This document shows positions 52,341-60,298 of a stretch of DNA of 64,000 bases, in pieces. The DNA lies in the NCBI RefSeq assembly GCF_000242635.2, contig NC_017770.1, positions 2,616,669 to 2,680,668 of the forward strand. Reading direction: 5' to 3'. The notes below the pieces were generated by a model. That model was not told the DNA's origin, searched no databases, and saw only the letters and a list, made by a program, of their open reading frames with translations. Position 1 is the first letter of the stretch. Every line of letters starts with the position of its first letter. The translations under genes were made by a program, and so were the position numbers. This stretch comes from Solitalea canadensis DSM 3403. Lineage in GTDB: Bacteria > Bacteroidota > Bacteroidia > Sphingobacteriales > Sphingobacteriaceae.

Positions 52341-52449
52341 GGTAGAATAAATTAATAAAGTACATAATTGTATACCTGTCCGTAAAAAACAGCAACAGGT
52401 ATCAATTAGAAAAATTAAATAGCAGCTAACAATTATAATATTCCTTTAT

Positions 52450-53073
52450 CTATACATAAGGAATGTGCAATACATATTTTGTTTCAAAGAAATCTTCTTT
52501 AAAGAAATCGCCTAATGGATACATAACAACCTGCTTGTTAATTTCAGCAATCTCTTCTTCTAAATCACCTCCTTTTAAATATAAAATTCCATTCGCAAGT
52601 TTATTTTTGCTTTCAGTAAGAAATTTACCTTTTACCCACGGACAAAAATTGTTTAACCGGGTAACAGCCCTCGAAACTACAAAGTCATATTTTTCATTTA
52701 TTGTCTCAGCACGTGCATGTTCAGTTTTAACATTGGTAAGTCCTAATCCTTTGGCAACTTCTTCAACTACTTTTATTTTTTTCCCGATCGAATCAACTAA
52801 ATGAAAAGAAACCTCAGGAAACAAAATAGCCAACGGAATACCCGGAAACCCACCACCAGTACCAATATCCAATATTTTTGTTCCAGCAGAAAACGTAATA
52901 ACTTTTGCTATACCCAATGAATGCAATACATGGCGTTCATAAAGTTCTTCAATATCTTTTCTGGATACCACATTGATTTTTTCATTCCACTCAGCATATA
53001 AATTAAACAGTTTACTAAATTGTTCCTTTTGAGTAGTTGTAAGATCAGGAAAGTATTTTAGAATGATATCCAT
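52450..53073 (-). CDS. rsmG: 16S rRNA (guanine527-N7)-methyltransferase
   Basis: 207 residues from the ATG at 53073 (MDIILKYFPDLTTTQKEQFS); an upstream GTG- or ATG-led extension does not fit. The family core is clear: YAEWNEKINVVSRKDIEELYERHVLHSL, the SAM site ILDIGTGGGFPGIPLAILFP, then AETINEKYDFVVSRAVTRL. It modifies G527 in the 530 loop of 16S rRNA. It follows the sigma factor gene after 42 bp on the same strand. Confidence 0.94.
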   Translation of the reverse strand: MDIILKYFPDLTTTQKEQFSKLFNLYAEWNEKINVVSRKDIEELYERHVLHSLGIAKVITFSAGTKILDIGTGGGFPGIPLAILFPEVSFHLVDSIGKKIKVVEEVAKGLGLTNVKTEHARAETINEKYDFVVSRAVTRLNNFCPWVKGKFLTESKNKLANGILYLKGGDLEEEIAEINKQVVMYPLGDFFKEDFFETKYVLHIPYV

Positions 53074-53114
53074 TATGAAAAGCGATTTATAGCTTACATT
53101 GTTACCCAATGTAA

Positions 53115-53720
53115 CTATATATTATTTTTTGTATTTCGGAGTGTATTAAATAAGAGATCACGGGCACGGAACAACTGCGCTTTTACTGTTCCCAAAGGCA
53201 GATCAAGTTCTTTTGCTATTTCTTCGTATGAGTATTCTTCAAAATAGCGCAAGATCACCAAACGCTTATAACGGATAGGCAAGCCTTCAACAACATTTTT
53301 TAATAATGCAGCTTTTTGTTTACGGATAATACTTTCTTCAGGAGTTGGAGTATACCCGGCAACATCAAAGCTTTTTCCCGACTCTTCATCATCATCCATT
53401 GGTTCATCAATCGATAATGTTGCAATACGTTTCTTTTTAAGAAAATCAATACAGTTATTGGTTGCTATCTTAAACAACCAGGTACTAAAGGCAAATGTTG
53501 GTTGATACTTATCCAGATTTCTGAATGCTTTCGCAAATGTTTCAATCGTAAGGTCGTTGGCATCTTCCTTATTATTGACCATTTTCAGCAACATAAAATA
53601 AATCGAATCTCTGTAACGCGACATCAAAGCCCCATAGGCTTTTTGGTCACCTTCAATTGCTTGCTTAACGAGGTTTAAGTCGTTTACTGCATTGGTGGAG
53701 AAATTAGGATTTATTTCCAT
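53115..53720 (-). CDS. RNA polymerase sigma factor (ECF/sigma-70 family)
   Basis: 201 residues with region 2 (AYGALMSRYRDSIYFMLLKMV, EDANDLTIETFAKAFRNLDKY, FSTWLFKIATNNCIDFLKKK) and region 4 (LPIRYKRLVILRYFEEYSYEEIAKELDLPLGTVKAQLFRARDLL). An acidic linker lies between them (DEPMDDDEESGKSFD). No anti-sigma gene is adjacent. It overlaps the end of the GT2 gene by 10 bp and is cotranscribed with it, and then with rsmG. It belongs to the Bacteroidota sigma group usually conserved next to cell-envelope genes. Confidence 0.9.
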   Translation of the reverse strand: MEINPNFSTNAVNDLNLVKQAIEGDQKAYGALMSRYRDSIYFMLLKMVNNKEDANDLTIETFAKAFRNLDKYQPTFAFSTWLFKIATNNCIDFLKKKRIATLSIDEPMDDDEESGKSFDVAGYTPTPEESIIRKQKAALLKNVVEGLPIRYKRLVILRYFEEYSYEEIAKELDLPLGTVKAQLFRARDLLFNTLRNTKNNI

Positions 53721-54838
53721 CGAACTTTACTTGCAGAAGGTTTAACCAAAGTCATTAACACTAAGTATAAGTTATAAACAAAATCATACAAAAACGAGAA
53801 GAACCAAAGATCTTGTACCTGAAGTTTTTGCATGGCTTTTCTATAAGTTATAGTTAAAAATATTAAATGTAAACCAAATATAGTAAGTACAACTTCGTAA
53901 TTAATCTTCAAAATTAACGCTGCAATAAATACACCGTAAAATAATAATGCATTAATTGTTCTGATCGACAACATACATTTGTGATAAGGCTTATAAAATT
54001 TACCAACGCTCATATGTCTGCGCTTTTGTTGCCAGAACTCACTAAATGTATTTTTAGGTTCACTTAGCATCGCAGCCTCTTTAGAAACCTCAATGCGAGT
54101 GTTTAAAGCCGTTGCGTGAGCGTTTACGAACAAATCATCATCACCAGAAGGTAAATGCATATGACTTGCAAAACCTTTATTTCTGAAAAATAAGTCTTTT
54201 CTGTATGACAGGTTACGACCTACTCCCATATAAGGTTTTCCGGCATTGGCAAAAGATAAATAATTTAATGCCGTCATAAAGGTTTCGAAACGAATGAACT
54301 TATTTAAAAAACCCGATTGTTTACTATATGGTGAGTAACCTAAAACAATTTCCGTGTCATTATTATAATTCTCCACCATTTTAGCTACCCATAGGTTGCT
54401 TAGCGGTAAACAATCAGCATCCGTTAATAATAATAAGTCATATTTTGAAGCCTTAATTCCTAAGGTTAAAGCGAATTTTTTACCGTGTCTGTATTTGTCA
54501 TTTTCTTCCAGTTGAACAATGCGCAGGTTTTTATATTTGGCCGCGATAGCATCCAACACATCTTTTGAGTCATCGTAAGAACAATCGTTTACAACAATAA
54601 CTTCAAACTCCGGATAATCCTGTTCTAAAATAGCAGGAAGGTTTTTTTCCAGATTCGCGGATTCATTACGGGCACAAATAACAATGCTTACCGGCTCGTT
54701 TTTAACAAGGCGACTTTCCTCCTGTTTTTTAAATGCAAACTTGTTATACAATAAAAACAAATAGGCACAGTTAATAAGAAAAGTTGCCGTTAAAACAGCC
54801 AATAATGTTATGGATAAAGGCGTAAGTTCTATAGGCAT
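53711..54838 (-). CDS. Membrane glycosyltransferase family 2
   Basis: 375 residues from the ATG at 54838 (MPIELTPLSITLLAVLTATF); ATGs at 54889 and above would add hydrophobic residues, and the earliest frame start overlaps the likely promoter. An N-terminal helix anchors a GT-A catalytic domain (VSIVICARNESANLEKNLPAIL, VIVVNDCSYDDSKDVL, LLLLTDADCLP with the D-x-D metal site, GDDDLFVN, FWQQKRRHMSV). Two or three C-terminal helices follow. It probably adds a sugar to an envelope polysaccharide or lipid. It overlaps the sigma gene by 10 bp. Confidence 0.87.
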   Translation of the reverse strand: MPIELTPLSITLLAVLTATFLINCAYLFLLYNKFAFKKQEESRLVKNEPVSIVICARNESANLEKNLPAILEQDYPEFEVIVVNDCSYDDSKDVLDAIAAKYKNLRIVQLEENDKYRHGKKFALTLGIKASKYDLLLLTDADCLPLSNLWVAKMVENYNNDTEIVLGYSPYSKQSGFLNKFIRFETFMTALNYLSFANAGKPYMGVGRNLSYRKDLFFRNKGFASHMHLPSGDDDLFVNAHATALNTRIEVSKEAAMLSEPKNTFSEFWQQKRRHMSVGKFYKPYHKCMLSIRTINALLFYGVFIAALILKINYEVVLTIFGLHLIFLTITYRKAMQKLQVQDLWFFSFLYDFVYNLYLVLMTLVKPSASKVRWK

Positions 54839-54906
54839 GGTTTGATAAAAAAATATGGGCAAAGAAAACATTTTAATTCTAATGTTCATGAGTTGTTGAT
54901 AAATTA

Positions 54907-54926
54907 ATTGCACAAAAGTGTGCAAT
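54907..54926 (-). promoter_or_regulatory. Palindrome over the probable GT2/sigma promoter
   Basis: ATTGCAC-6-GTGCAAT is a perfect dyad. On the minus strand it contains CACTTTTG, one mismatch from the TAnnTTTG -7 consensus, so a regulator bound here would block the GT2-sigma-rsmG transcript. Confidence 0.4.
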
Positions 54927-55038
54927 ATCAGCCCCTAATTGCTGATTTATAAGTGATTGCCACAACAAGACAAAGTTCTCTTTTTACACTTTCCTACCTC
55001 CCTTTTTGTCTTCAAAAGCCTTACTCATAACTAAACAC

Positions 55039-55046
55039 TATATTTG
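55039..55046 (+). promoter_or_regulatory. Bacteroidota -7 element (TATATTTG) of tgt
   Basis: TATATTTG is an exact TAnnTTTG match 30 bp before the tgt ATG at 55077, giving a short leader. Confidence 0.6.
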
Positions 55047-55076
55047 CGGGTTGAAAATTTTAGCAAAAAGCATTTC

Positions 55077-56207
55077 ATGAAGTTTGATTTAGTAGTAACT
55101 GATAATAGTTCAAGTGCCAGAGCCGGTTTAATGCAAACCGACCACGGTACAATTGAAACCCCGATTTTTATGCCTGTAGGTACGGCAGGAACGGTTAAAG
55201 CCGTTCATCAACGCGAATTAAAAGATGATATAGAGGCACAGATTATTTTAGGTAATACCTACCACTTATACCTGCGTCCGGGTTTGGACACCATACAAAA
55301 GGCAGGTGGTTTACATAAATTTAATGGATGGGAACACCCGATACTAACTGATAGCGGTGGTTACCAGGTATACTCCTTATCTGATATCAGAAAGATCAAA
55401 GAAGAAGGCGCTACATTTCAATCGCATATCGACGGATCAAAGCATTTGTTCACTCCTGAAAATGTAATGGATATACAGCGTGTGATTGGAGCTGATATTA
55501 TAATGGCATTTGATGAATGTACTCCTTATCCATGCGAATATACCTATGCACGCAAATCAATGGAAATGACTCATCGGTGGCTTAAGCGCTGCTGCGATCG
55601 TTTTGATAGTACAGAAGGTTTATATGGATATAATCAGACACTTTTCCCGATTGTTCAAGGAAGTACCTTTAAAGATCTCCGTAAACAATCTGCAGAAACG
55701 ATTGCTTCTTTTGAACGTGAAGGAAATGCGATCGGTGGTTTATCAGTAGGTGAACCGGCTCCGGAGATGTATGAAATGACAGAACTGGTATGTAATATTT
55801 TACCAAAGGCCAAACCTCGTTACTTAATGGGTGTGGGTACGCCAATGAATATTTTAGAGTGTATAGCATTAGGTGTTGACATGTTTGATTGTGTGATGCC
55901 TACTCGTAATGCCCGTAATGGTATGTTGTTTACCCAACACGGTATCATCAATATTAAGAATGAAAAGTGGAAGAACGATTTTTCGCCGATAGATGAAACC
56001 AGCGACCTGTATGCTGACCAGGTTTATACAAAAGCTTATTTAAGGCATTTATTGCAATCTAAGGAGATTTTAGGTGCGCAAATCGCAACCTTACATAATT
56101 TGCATTTTTATTTGTGGTTAGTAAAAGAAGCTAGAAAACATATTATTCAAGGAGATTTTATTCAATGGAAGAATAAAATGGTTGTTGATATGGGAAAAAG
56201 ATTATAA
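55077..56207 (+). CDS. tgt: tRNA-guanine transglycosylase, zinc site missing
   Basis: 376 residues from the ATG at 55077. The TIM-barrel catalytic features are intact: TDSGGYQVYSLSDIRKI with Asp92, AFDECTPYP, GGLSVGEPAPEM, YLMGVGTPMNI and the nucleophile Asp271 in MFDCVMPTRNARNG. The C-terminal zinc ligands (normally CxCxxC plus His) are absent: the segment near 309-320 reads SDLYADQVYTKAYLRHL, with Ser, Leu and Asp where the cysteines belong. The His in TLHNLHFY remains. It inserts preQ1 at the wobble position of GUN tRNAs. The following gene starts 52 bp later. Confidence 0.95.
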   Translation: MKFDLVVTDNSSSARAGLMQTDHGTIETPIFMPVGTAGTVKAVHQRELKDDIEAQIILGNTYHLYLRPGLDTIQKAGGLHKFNGWEHPILTDSGGYQVYSLSDIRKIKEEGATFQSHIDGSKHLFTPENVMDIQRVIGADIIMAFDECTPYPCEYTYARKSMEMTHRWLKRCCDRFDSTEGLYGYNQTLFPIVQGSTFKDLRKQSAETIASFEREGNAIGGLSVGEPAPEMYEMTELVCNILPKAKPRYLMGVGTPMNILECIALGVDMFDCVMPTRNARNGMLFTQHGIINIKNEKWKNDFSPIDETSDLYADQVYTKAYLRHLLQSKEILGAQIATLHNLHFYLWLVKEARKHIIQGDFIQWKNKMVVDMGKRL

Positions 56208-56210
56208 ATT

Positions 56211-56257
56211 TGAATATTCATTTATTGAATCTGTTTTCAATATTTGAATATTCAAAT
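56211..56257 (+). promoter_or_regulatory. Operator-like TTTGAATATTCAAA palindromes before the XRE regulator gene
   Basis: TGAATATTCA at 56211-56220 begins 3 bp after the tgt stop. The 16 bp perfect palindrome ATTTGAATATTCAAAT at 56242-56257 ends 1 bp before the ATG at 56259. The same word occurs inside the gene. Binding here would repress the regulator's own expression. Confidence 0.6.
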
Positions 56258-56258
56258 T

Positions 56259-57545
56259 ATGAATACAGATTTTGAATTTAGCCATTTAAGGGTTGCCCGG
56301 GAGCAATTAGGTTTAACACAAAAAGAGGCTGCTAATGCCTCTGGAATTAGCCAAAGGGACATTTCACAGCTGGAATCGGGGCTTAAGAAGTTCTTTCCGC
56401 TTGAATACATCCTATTTTTGAATATTAATAACGTAAATTTGAATATTCTGTTTTCGAATAATTTGAATATTCAAAATTTGATTCAAGATAGATTAGGTAG
56501 TATTCGCTCCATTGATCCTGTTTCTATTCAATTTGACTATTCAATATTCAAAAAAGCTAGAGAAAAGGCCGGTTTTACCCAAAAACAGGCTTCAGATAGA
56601 TCCGGCCTCTCCCAACGTGATATTTCACAGTTAGAGGCCGGTTTAAAGAAGTTTATTCCATTCCAATTCATTAGCTACCTTATTCTTATCAAGGCTGATT
56701 TGAATGAAATATTCAAGTATTCAACGAATATTGCTTCTACTCCTGTTTCCAGTACGATTAACGACCAATCTTTACCCAAAAAGCCTGATTTTCCGGTTAA
56801 AAACAAAGCCCCTGAGAATAGCTTATTTGACAGTACTCCTGCCATTGGTAAGGAATATTCTACGCATAAAGCCTCTGAAAATTCACCTGAATCAACCATT
56901 GAAATATCGGAAAGTAAGGTCCAACCAGTCAATATTTTAACCACTGAAAATATACAGGTAAAAGAACCGGAAATTACTCCTGAAATTCCAGTAAAAGCGG
57001 CTACTGTTAAATCCAGTATTGCCGACACTCCTCCTGCTATTAAAAAGAGTAAAACTGCGAATGGAATTGCTGTGGTAAATAAACATGTAGTCAAAGGCTA
57101 TATCCAACAATTGGATAAAAGAGATTTTATCGGTTCTCTACCTGAATTATCAATTCCGGGACTAGAAGCTGGCGATTTTAGAGCTTTTGAAATTACTGGC
57201 CGTGAAATGGAACCTTTATTTTTTGAAGGCGACCTTGTAATAGGAGTTAAATTGGATGACTTTAACGAGATTAAGAACAATCACTTATACATCATCGTAA
57301 ACGACAAAAGAATCATTATTCGCCGGATTATCAATTGTATTAAGGCTTCGGCTGAACTAATATTGCTCACCGATAACGAAACCGTTGCAAATGAGGTGCA
57401 GAAAATAGCTGCAGTGAAGGAAGTTTGGGAATTTAACTTAAAAATTACGGCTTCAGTTGATCAGTTGAAAAACAGCTTTAATGAGCTCTATTTCCAACTT
57501 TTAAAGATTCAAAAAGATCTGGATATCATAAAAAGCAAGCTTTAG
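56259..57545 (+). CDS. Transcriptional regulator with two XRE HTH domains and an S24-like domain
   Basis: 428 residues from the ATG at 56259; an in-frame TTG upstream lies inside an operator palindrome. The two HTH domains, near 12-60 and 95-140, are close copies: AREQLGLTQKEAANASGIS with QRDISQLESGLKKF, and AREKAGFTQKQASDRSGLS with QRDISQLEAGLKKF. A Pro/Ser/Lys-rich linker of about 140 residues leads to a peptidase S24/LexA-like domain (FRAFEITGREMEPLFFEGDL). The catalytic Ser of LexA (GDSM) is replaced, since the sequence reads GREM, so self-cleavage is not expected. A terminal helix ends the protein. Palindromes around and inside the gene suggest autoregulation. Confidence 0.83.
   Translation: MNTDFEFSHLRVAREQLGLTQKEAANASGISQRDISQLESGLKKFFPLEYILFLNINNVNLNILFSNNLNIQNLIQDRLGSIRSIDPVSIQFDYSIFKKAREKAGFTQKQASDRSGLSQRDISQLEAGLKKFIPFQFISYLILIKADLNEIFKYSTNIASTPVSSTINDQSLPKKPDFPVKNKAPENSLFDSTPAIGKEYSTHKASENSPESTIEISESKVQPVNILTTENIQVKEPEITPEIPVKAATVKSSIADTPPAIKKSKTANGIAVVNKHVVKGYIQQLDKRDFIGSLPELSIPGLEAGDFRAFEITGREMEPLFFEGDLVIGVKLDDFNEIKNNHLYIIVNDKRIIIRRIINCIKASAELILLTDNETVANEVQKIAAVKEVWEFNLKITASVDQLKNSFNELYFQLLKIQKDLDIIKSKL
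56438..56475 (+). promoter_or_regulatory. Operator-like palindromes inside the XRE regulator gene
   Basis: TTTGAATATTC at 56438-56448 and the perfect TTTGAATATTCAAA at 56462-56475 lie in codons for NLNI repeats. Further partial copies occur at 56416 (TTTGAATATT), 56531 and 56698. They equal the palindrome just before the start codon. Confidence 0.5.
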
Positions 57546-57612
57546 CCTAAATCAATTAGCGTTAAATCATTAACCTTTGTGAAATGCATCGGTATAATTC
57601 ATGATTAACTAT

Positions 57613-57620
57613 TAAATTTG
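57613..57620 (+). promoter_or_regulatory. Bacteroidota -7 element (TAAATTTG) before the lptG-like gene
   Basis: TAAATTTG is an exact TAnnTTTG match 25 bp before the TTG start at 57646. The only upstream TTTG (57576) is 33 bp away, too far for a -33 box. Confidence 0.45.
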
Positions 57621-57645
57621 CCACTTGCCAAAATTTTGATCTCTT

Positions 57646-58761
57646 TTGAAAAGTATTATCAATAAATTCAAGAAACTGCTGAATATCACTAAACTGGATG
57701 AGCATATCATCAAAAAGTTTTTGGGTACATTCTTTTTCGGCCTTGCCATTTTTATCATCATTATTGTAATTTTCGATATTTCGGAAAAGCTTGACGACTT
57801 TTTAAAGGGAAGTGCAACTTTCAAACAAATCGTGCTCGACTATTATGTGAACTTCGTTTTGTTTTATGTGAGTGTATTAAGTCCTGTGGTTATTTTTCTC
57901 GCGGTGATCTTCTTTACGGCTAAAATGGCTAATAACACAGAAATTGTTCCTATTCTGAGCAGTGGAGTTAGTTATTTCCGCTTTTTGTATCCCTATTTTA
58001 TTACGGCTGCATTTCTTGCTGTTGTCAGCTTTATTGCCAATGCTTACATTATTCCACCTTCTACTCGCACAAAACTAGATTTTGAACACACCTATATTCA
58101 TACAAAATATGAATACAAAGGTCAAAACAGGCATTTTAAGCTGGATGAGCACAGTTACGCATATATCCAGAGTTATAACATTAAGGATAACAGCGGTTAT
58201 AAATTCACTTTAGAAAAGTTTAAAGGCGATACACTTTATTACAAGCTTGTTGCCAACCGAATTGCCTGGGATACTACCAAAAAAGAATGGAAAATTGAAA
58301 ATTACTCCATCAGACACAATAATGGCTTAAAAGAAAGAATGGAAGGCGGAGACAAGCTTTTCATGAAATTAAACCTAAGTACCCGCGATTTCGAAAAACA
58401 AGATGATACACGCGGCTCTATGACATTGCCTCAATTAAACCGTCAGATTGAATTAGAGGAACTCAGAGGCACAGGAAACGTATCCAAATACGAAATGGAC
58501 CGCTGGAGAATACTTACAACACCTGTTTCAATTTTTATTTTAGTGGTGATGGCTGTAACCCTATCGTCGAAAAAAGTAAGAGGGGGTGTTGGTTTACCAT
58601 TAGGAATTGGCATTGGCTGTTCTTTTGCCTATATCATTTTGATGCAGTTTGCTGAAATATTCTCTACCAAGGGAGATTTGCCTACATATATCGCGGCTTG
58701 GGTACCGCACATTATTTTCGGTTCATTAGCTATATATCTTTACAAAATTGCTCCTAAATAA
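57646..58761 (+). CDS. lptG: LptF/LptG-family lipopolysaccharide export permease
   Basis: 371 residues from a TTG start; no ATG is available nearby. The family pattern is present: DEHIIKKFLGTFFFGLAIFIIIIVIFD, NTEIVPILSSGVSYFRFLYPY, and a large periplasmic beta domain (about 150-290) flanked by transmembrane helices. The chain ends with VVMAVTLSSKKVRGGVGLPLGIGIG. It forms the inner-membrane permease of the Lpt system with LptB. Whether it is LptF or LptG cannot be told by eye; the second permease is not in the window. The next gene overlaps by 14 bp. Confidence 0.85.
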   Translation: MKSIINKFKKLLNITKLDEHIIKKFLGTFFFGLAIFIIIIVIFDISEKLDDFLKGSATFKQIVLDYYVNFVLFYVSVLSPVVIFLAVIFFTAKMANNTEIVPILSSGVSYFRFLYPYFITAAFLAVVSFIANAYIIPPSTRTKLDFEHTYIHTKYEYKGQNRHFKLDEHSYAYIQSYNIKDNSGYKFTLEKFKGDTLYYKLVANRIAWDTTKKEWKIENYSIRHNNGLKERMEGGDKLFMKLNLSTRDFEKQDDTRGSMTLPQLNRQIELEELRGTGNVSKYEMDRWRILTTPVSIFILVVMAVTLSSKKVRGGVGLPLGIGIGCSFAYIILMQFAEIFSTKGDLPTYIAAWVPHIIFGSLAIYLYKIAPK

Positions 58762-59653
58762 CAATTTATTCAAACTCCATTTTACGGTGTTAATTTGGGG
58801 TTTCACTGCCATTTTAGGCAAGCTGATATCAGTTTCTGCGTTATCATTGGTTTGGTATCGGGTAATTATTGCTGCTGTAGCGCTGTTAATTTTCATTGTA
58901 CTAAAGAAAAAAAGCTTTAAGGTAAAAAGAAGCGATCTGTTTCAGTTAGTTTCTGTAGGAATTCTGGTTACCCTCCATTGGATTATGTTTTTTCATTCCA
59001 TTAAAATCTCCACAGTTTCTGTAGCCTTGGTCTGTTTATCTTCTCAAACGCTGTTCACAGGTATTCTGGAGCCAATTTTCATGAAAACTAAAATCTCTGC
59101 ATTGGATATTATCACCGGTATTCTGATCGTTGTAGGGATTACATTTATTTTCCATTTTGAAGGTCAATACACATGGGGAATCATTTACGGCTTATTGGCT
59201 TCATTATTGGCCTGTATTTTTAATATTCTGAATGCAAAACTGGTAAAACGTGAAGATCCGGTGGTGATTAGCTTTTATGAATTAGGTGGAGGCTGGATCG
59301 GATTAAGTATATTTTTATTAGCTACTGGTCATTTTACTAATCCCGCAAATTTAGCATTGTCAAATGCTGATATTATTTACTTGTTGTTGCTAGGCATTGT
59401 TTGTACCGCATTTGCCTATGTTGTAGGTATTGCTGTTATGAAAGAACTTACTGCTTATACGGTTGCACTGGTAACTAATCTGGAGCCTGTATACGGCGTG
59501 ATCCTGGCTTTACTCATCTTTAAAGACAAGGAAACGATGACTATGGGCTTTTATATTGGGGCCGCTATCGTAATTGCTGCGGTTGTGCTCTACCCTTTTG
59601 CCAAACGACGTATAGACGCTTATAAGGAAGCTAAACTGGGGATTAACGTTTAA
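58748..59653 (+). CDS. EamA/DMT-family transporter
   Basis: 301 residues with ten hydrophobic segments in two EamA repeats (FTVLIWGFTAILGKLISVSALSLVWYRVIIAA and LLGIVCTAFAYVVGIAVMKELTAYTVALVTNLEPVYGVILALLIF). The TTG start overlaps the lptG-like stop by 14 bp, consistent with coupling; no ATG is nearby. DMT exporters move amino acids, sugars or drugs; the substrate is unknown. The C-terminal tail is basic. Confidence 0.83.
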   Translation: MLLNNNLFKLHFTVLIWGFTAILGKLISVSALSLVWYRVIIAAVALLIFIVLKKKSFKVKRSDLFQLVSVGILVTLHWIMFFHSIKISTVSVALVCLSSQTLFTGILEPIFMKTKISALDIITGILIVVGITFIFHFEGQYTWGIIYGLLASLLACIFNILNAKLVKREDPVVISFYELGGGWIGLSIFLLATGHFTNPANLALSNADIIYLLLLGIVCTAFAYVVGIAVMKELTAYTVALVTNLEPVYGVILALLIFKDKETMTMGFYIGAAIVIAAVVLYPFAKRRIDAYKEAKLGINV

Positions 59654-59654
59654 A

Positions 59655-59732
59655 GTATAACCGCTAAGGTGCTAAGACGCAAAGTTTTATAGAAAGGCTG
59701 TCCACTTGAAGGATGGCCTTTTTTTGTGGATA
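59655..59732 (+). repeat. Repeat cluster copy A with a terminator-like hairpin
   Basis: GTATAACCGCTAAGGTGCTA and GACGCAAAGTTTTATAG precede AAGGCTGTCC..GGATGGCCTTTTTTT, a hairpin plus T-run that can end the lptG/EamA transcript. The cluster 59655-60139 fills the 645 bp gap before the next gene, which holds no gene of its own. Confidence 0.7.
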
Positions 59733-59747
59733 TATATGAGGGAAAAG

Positions 59748-59814
59748 GTATAACCGCTAAGGCGCAAAGTTTTATAGTAAGGCTGTCCATTATGGGATAG
59801 CTTTTTTGTGGGTG
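59748..59814 (+). repeat. Repeat cluster copy B (direct)
   Basis: A second direct copy of the CGCTAAGGCGCAAAGTTTTATA unit followed by AAGGCTGTCC..GGGATAGCTTTTTTG. The T-run hairpin is weaker than in copy A. Confidence 0.7.
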
Positions 59815-59977
59815 AATAGGTAAGAAAACGGGTAAAGATCGACGGAGATAATTCAAGACTGTCAGAGAAAATGTTGAAGAAAATAAATAGTCCCCGAATG
59901 GATTAGATTAATTTGAATTCGTTAGAATGATTAAAGAACGTACCCGTAAATATCTAATAATTAGATCGCTGGCTTGT

Positions 59978-60041
59978 AAAAAAGCTATCCCCCTAGTGGA
60001 CAACCTTCTATAAAACTTTGCGTCTTGGTGCCTTTGTGTGC
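59978..60041 (-). repeat. Repeat cluster copy C (inverted)
   Basis: Reverse-complement copy of the same unit: the minus strand reads GCACACAAAGGCACCAAGAC, then GCAAAGTTTTATAGAAGG and GTCCACTAGG..AGCTTTTTT. Copies A/B and C could therefore pair in RNA or DNA over about 250 bp. Confidence 0.7.
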
Positions 60042-60110
60042 TACTAACTTTATTTCTCAGCACGCTTATACCCTGCCTTAAAAATGAAATCATCTTCTGC
60101 TTTCAAAAAT

Positions 60111-60139
60111 CTTTGCGACTCAGCGCCTTTGCGGTTATA
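60111..60139. repeat. Partial CGCAAAG-type element D
   Basis: CTTTGCGACTCAGCGCCTTTGCGGTTAT is one arm of the family, 160 bp before the next gene. Confidence 0.5.
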
Positions 60140-60298
60140 TTCAAAAAAAATACAGTATTTTAGGTTTCGAAAATTGAATTTATATCAAAAAATATTTGAT
60201 AATAAAAATCAATAAATCAACTACTTAAGTATATTATTTACCGTAATACTTTACATAAAAAAGCGATCGAAACTAACATATTTAGCAAAACACTGAAA

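Noticed and set aside
56244-56258. TTG start for the XRE regulator
   Set aside because: It falls inside the 16 bp palindrome; the ATG at 56259 follows directly.
59655-60139. Insertion sequence
   Set aside because: There is no transposase frame and no target duplication; it is a cluster of short palindromic repeats.
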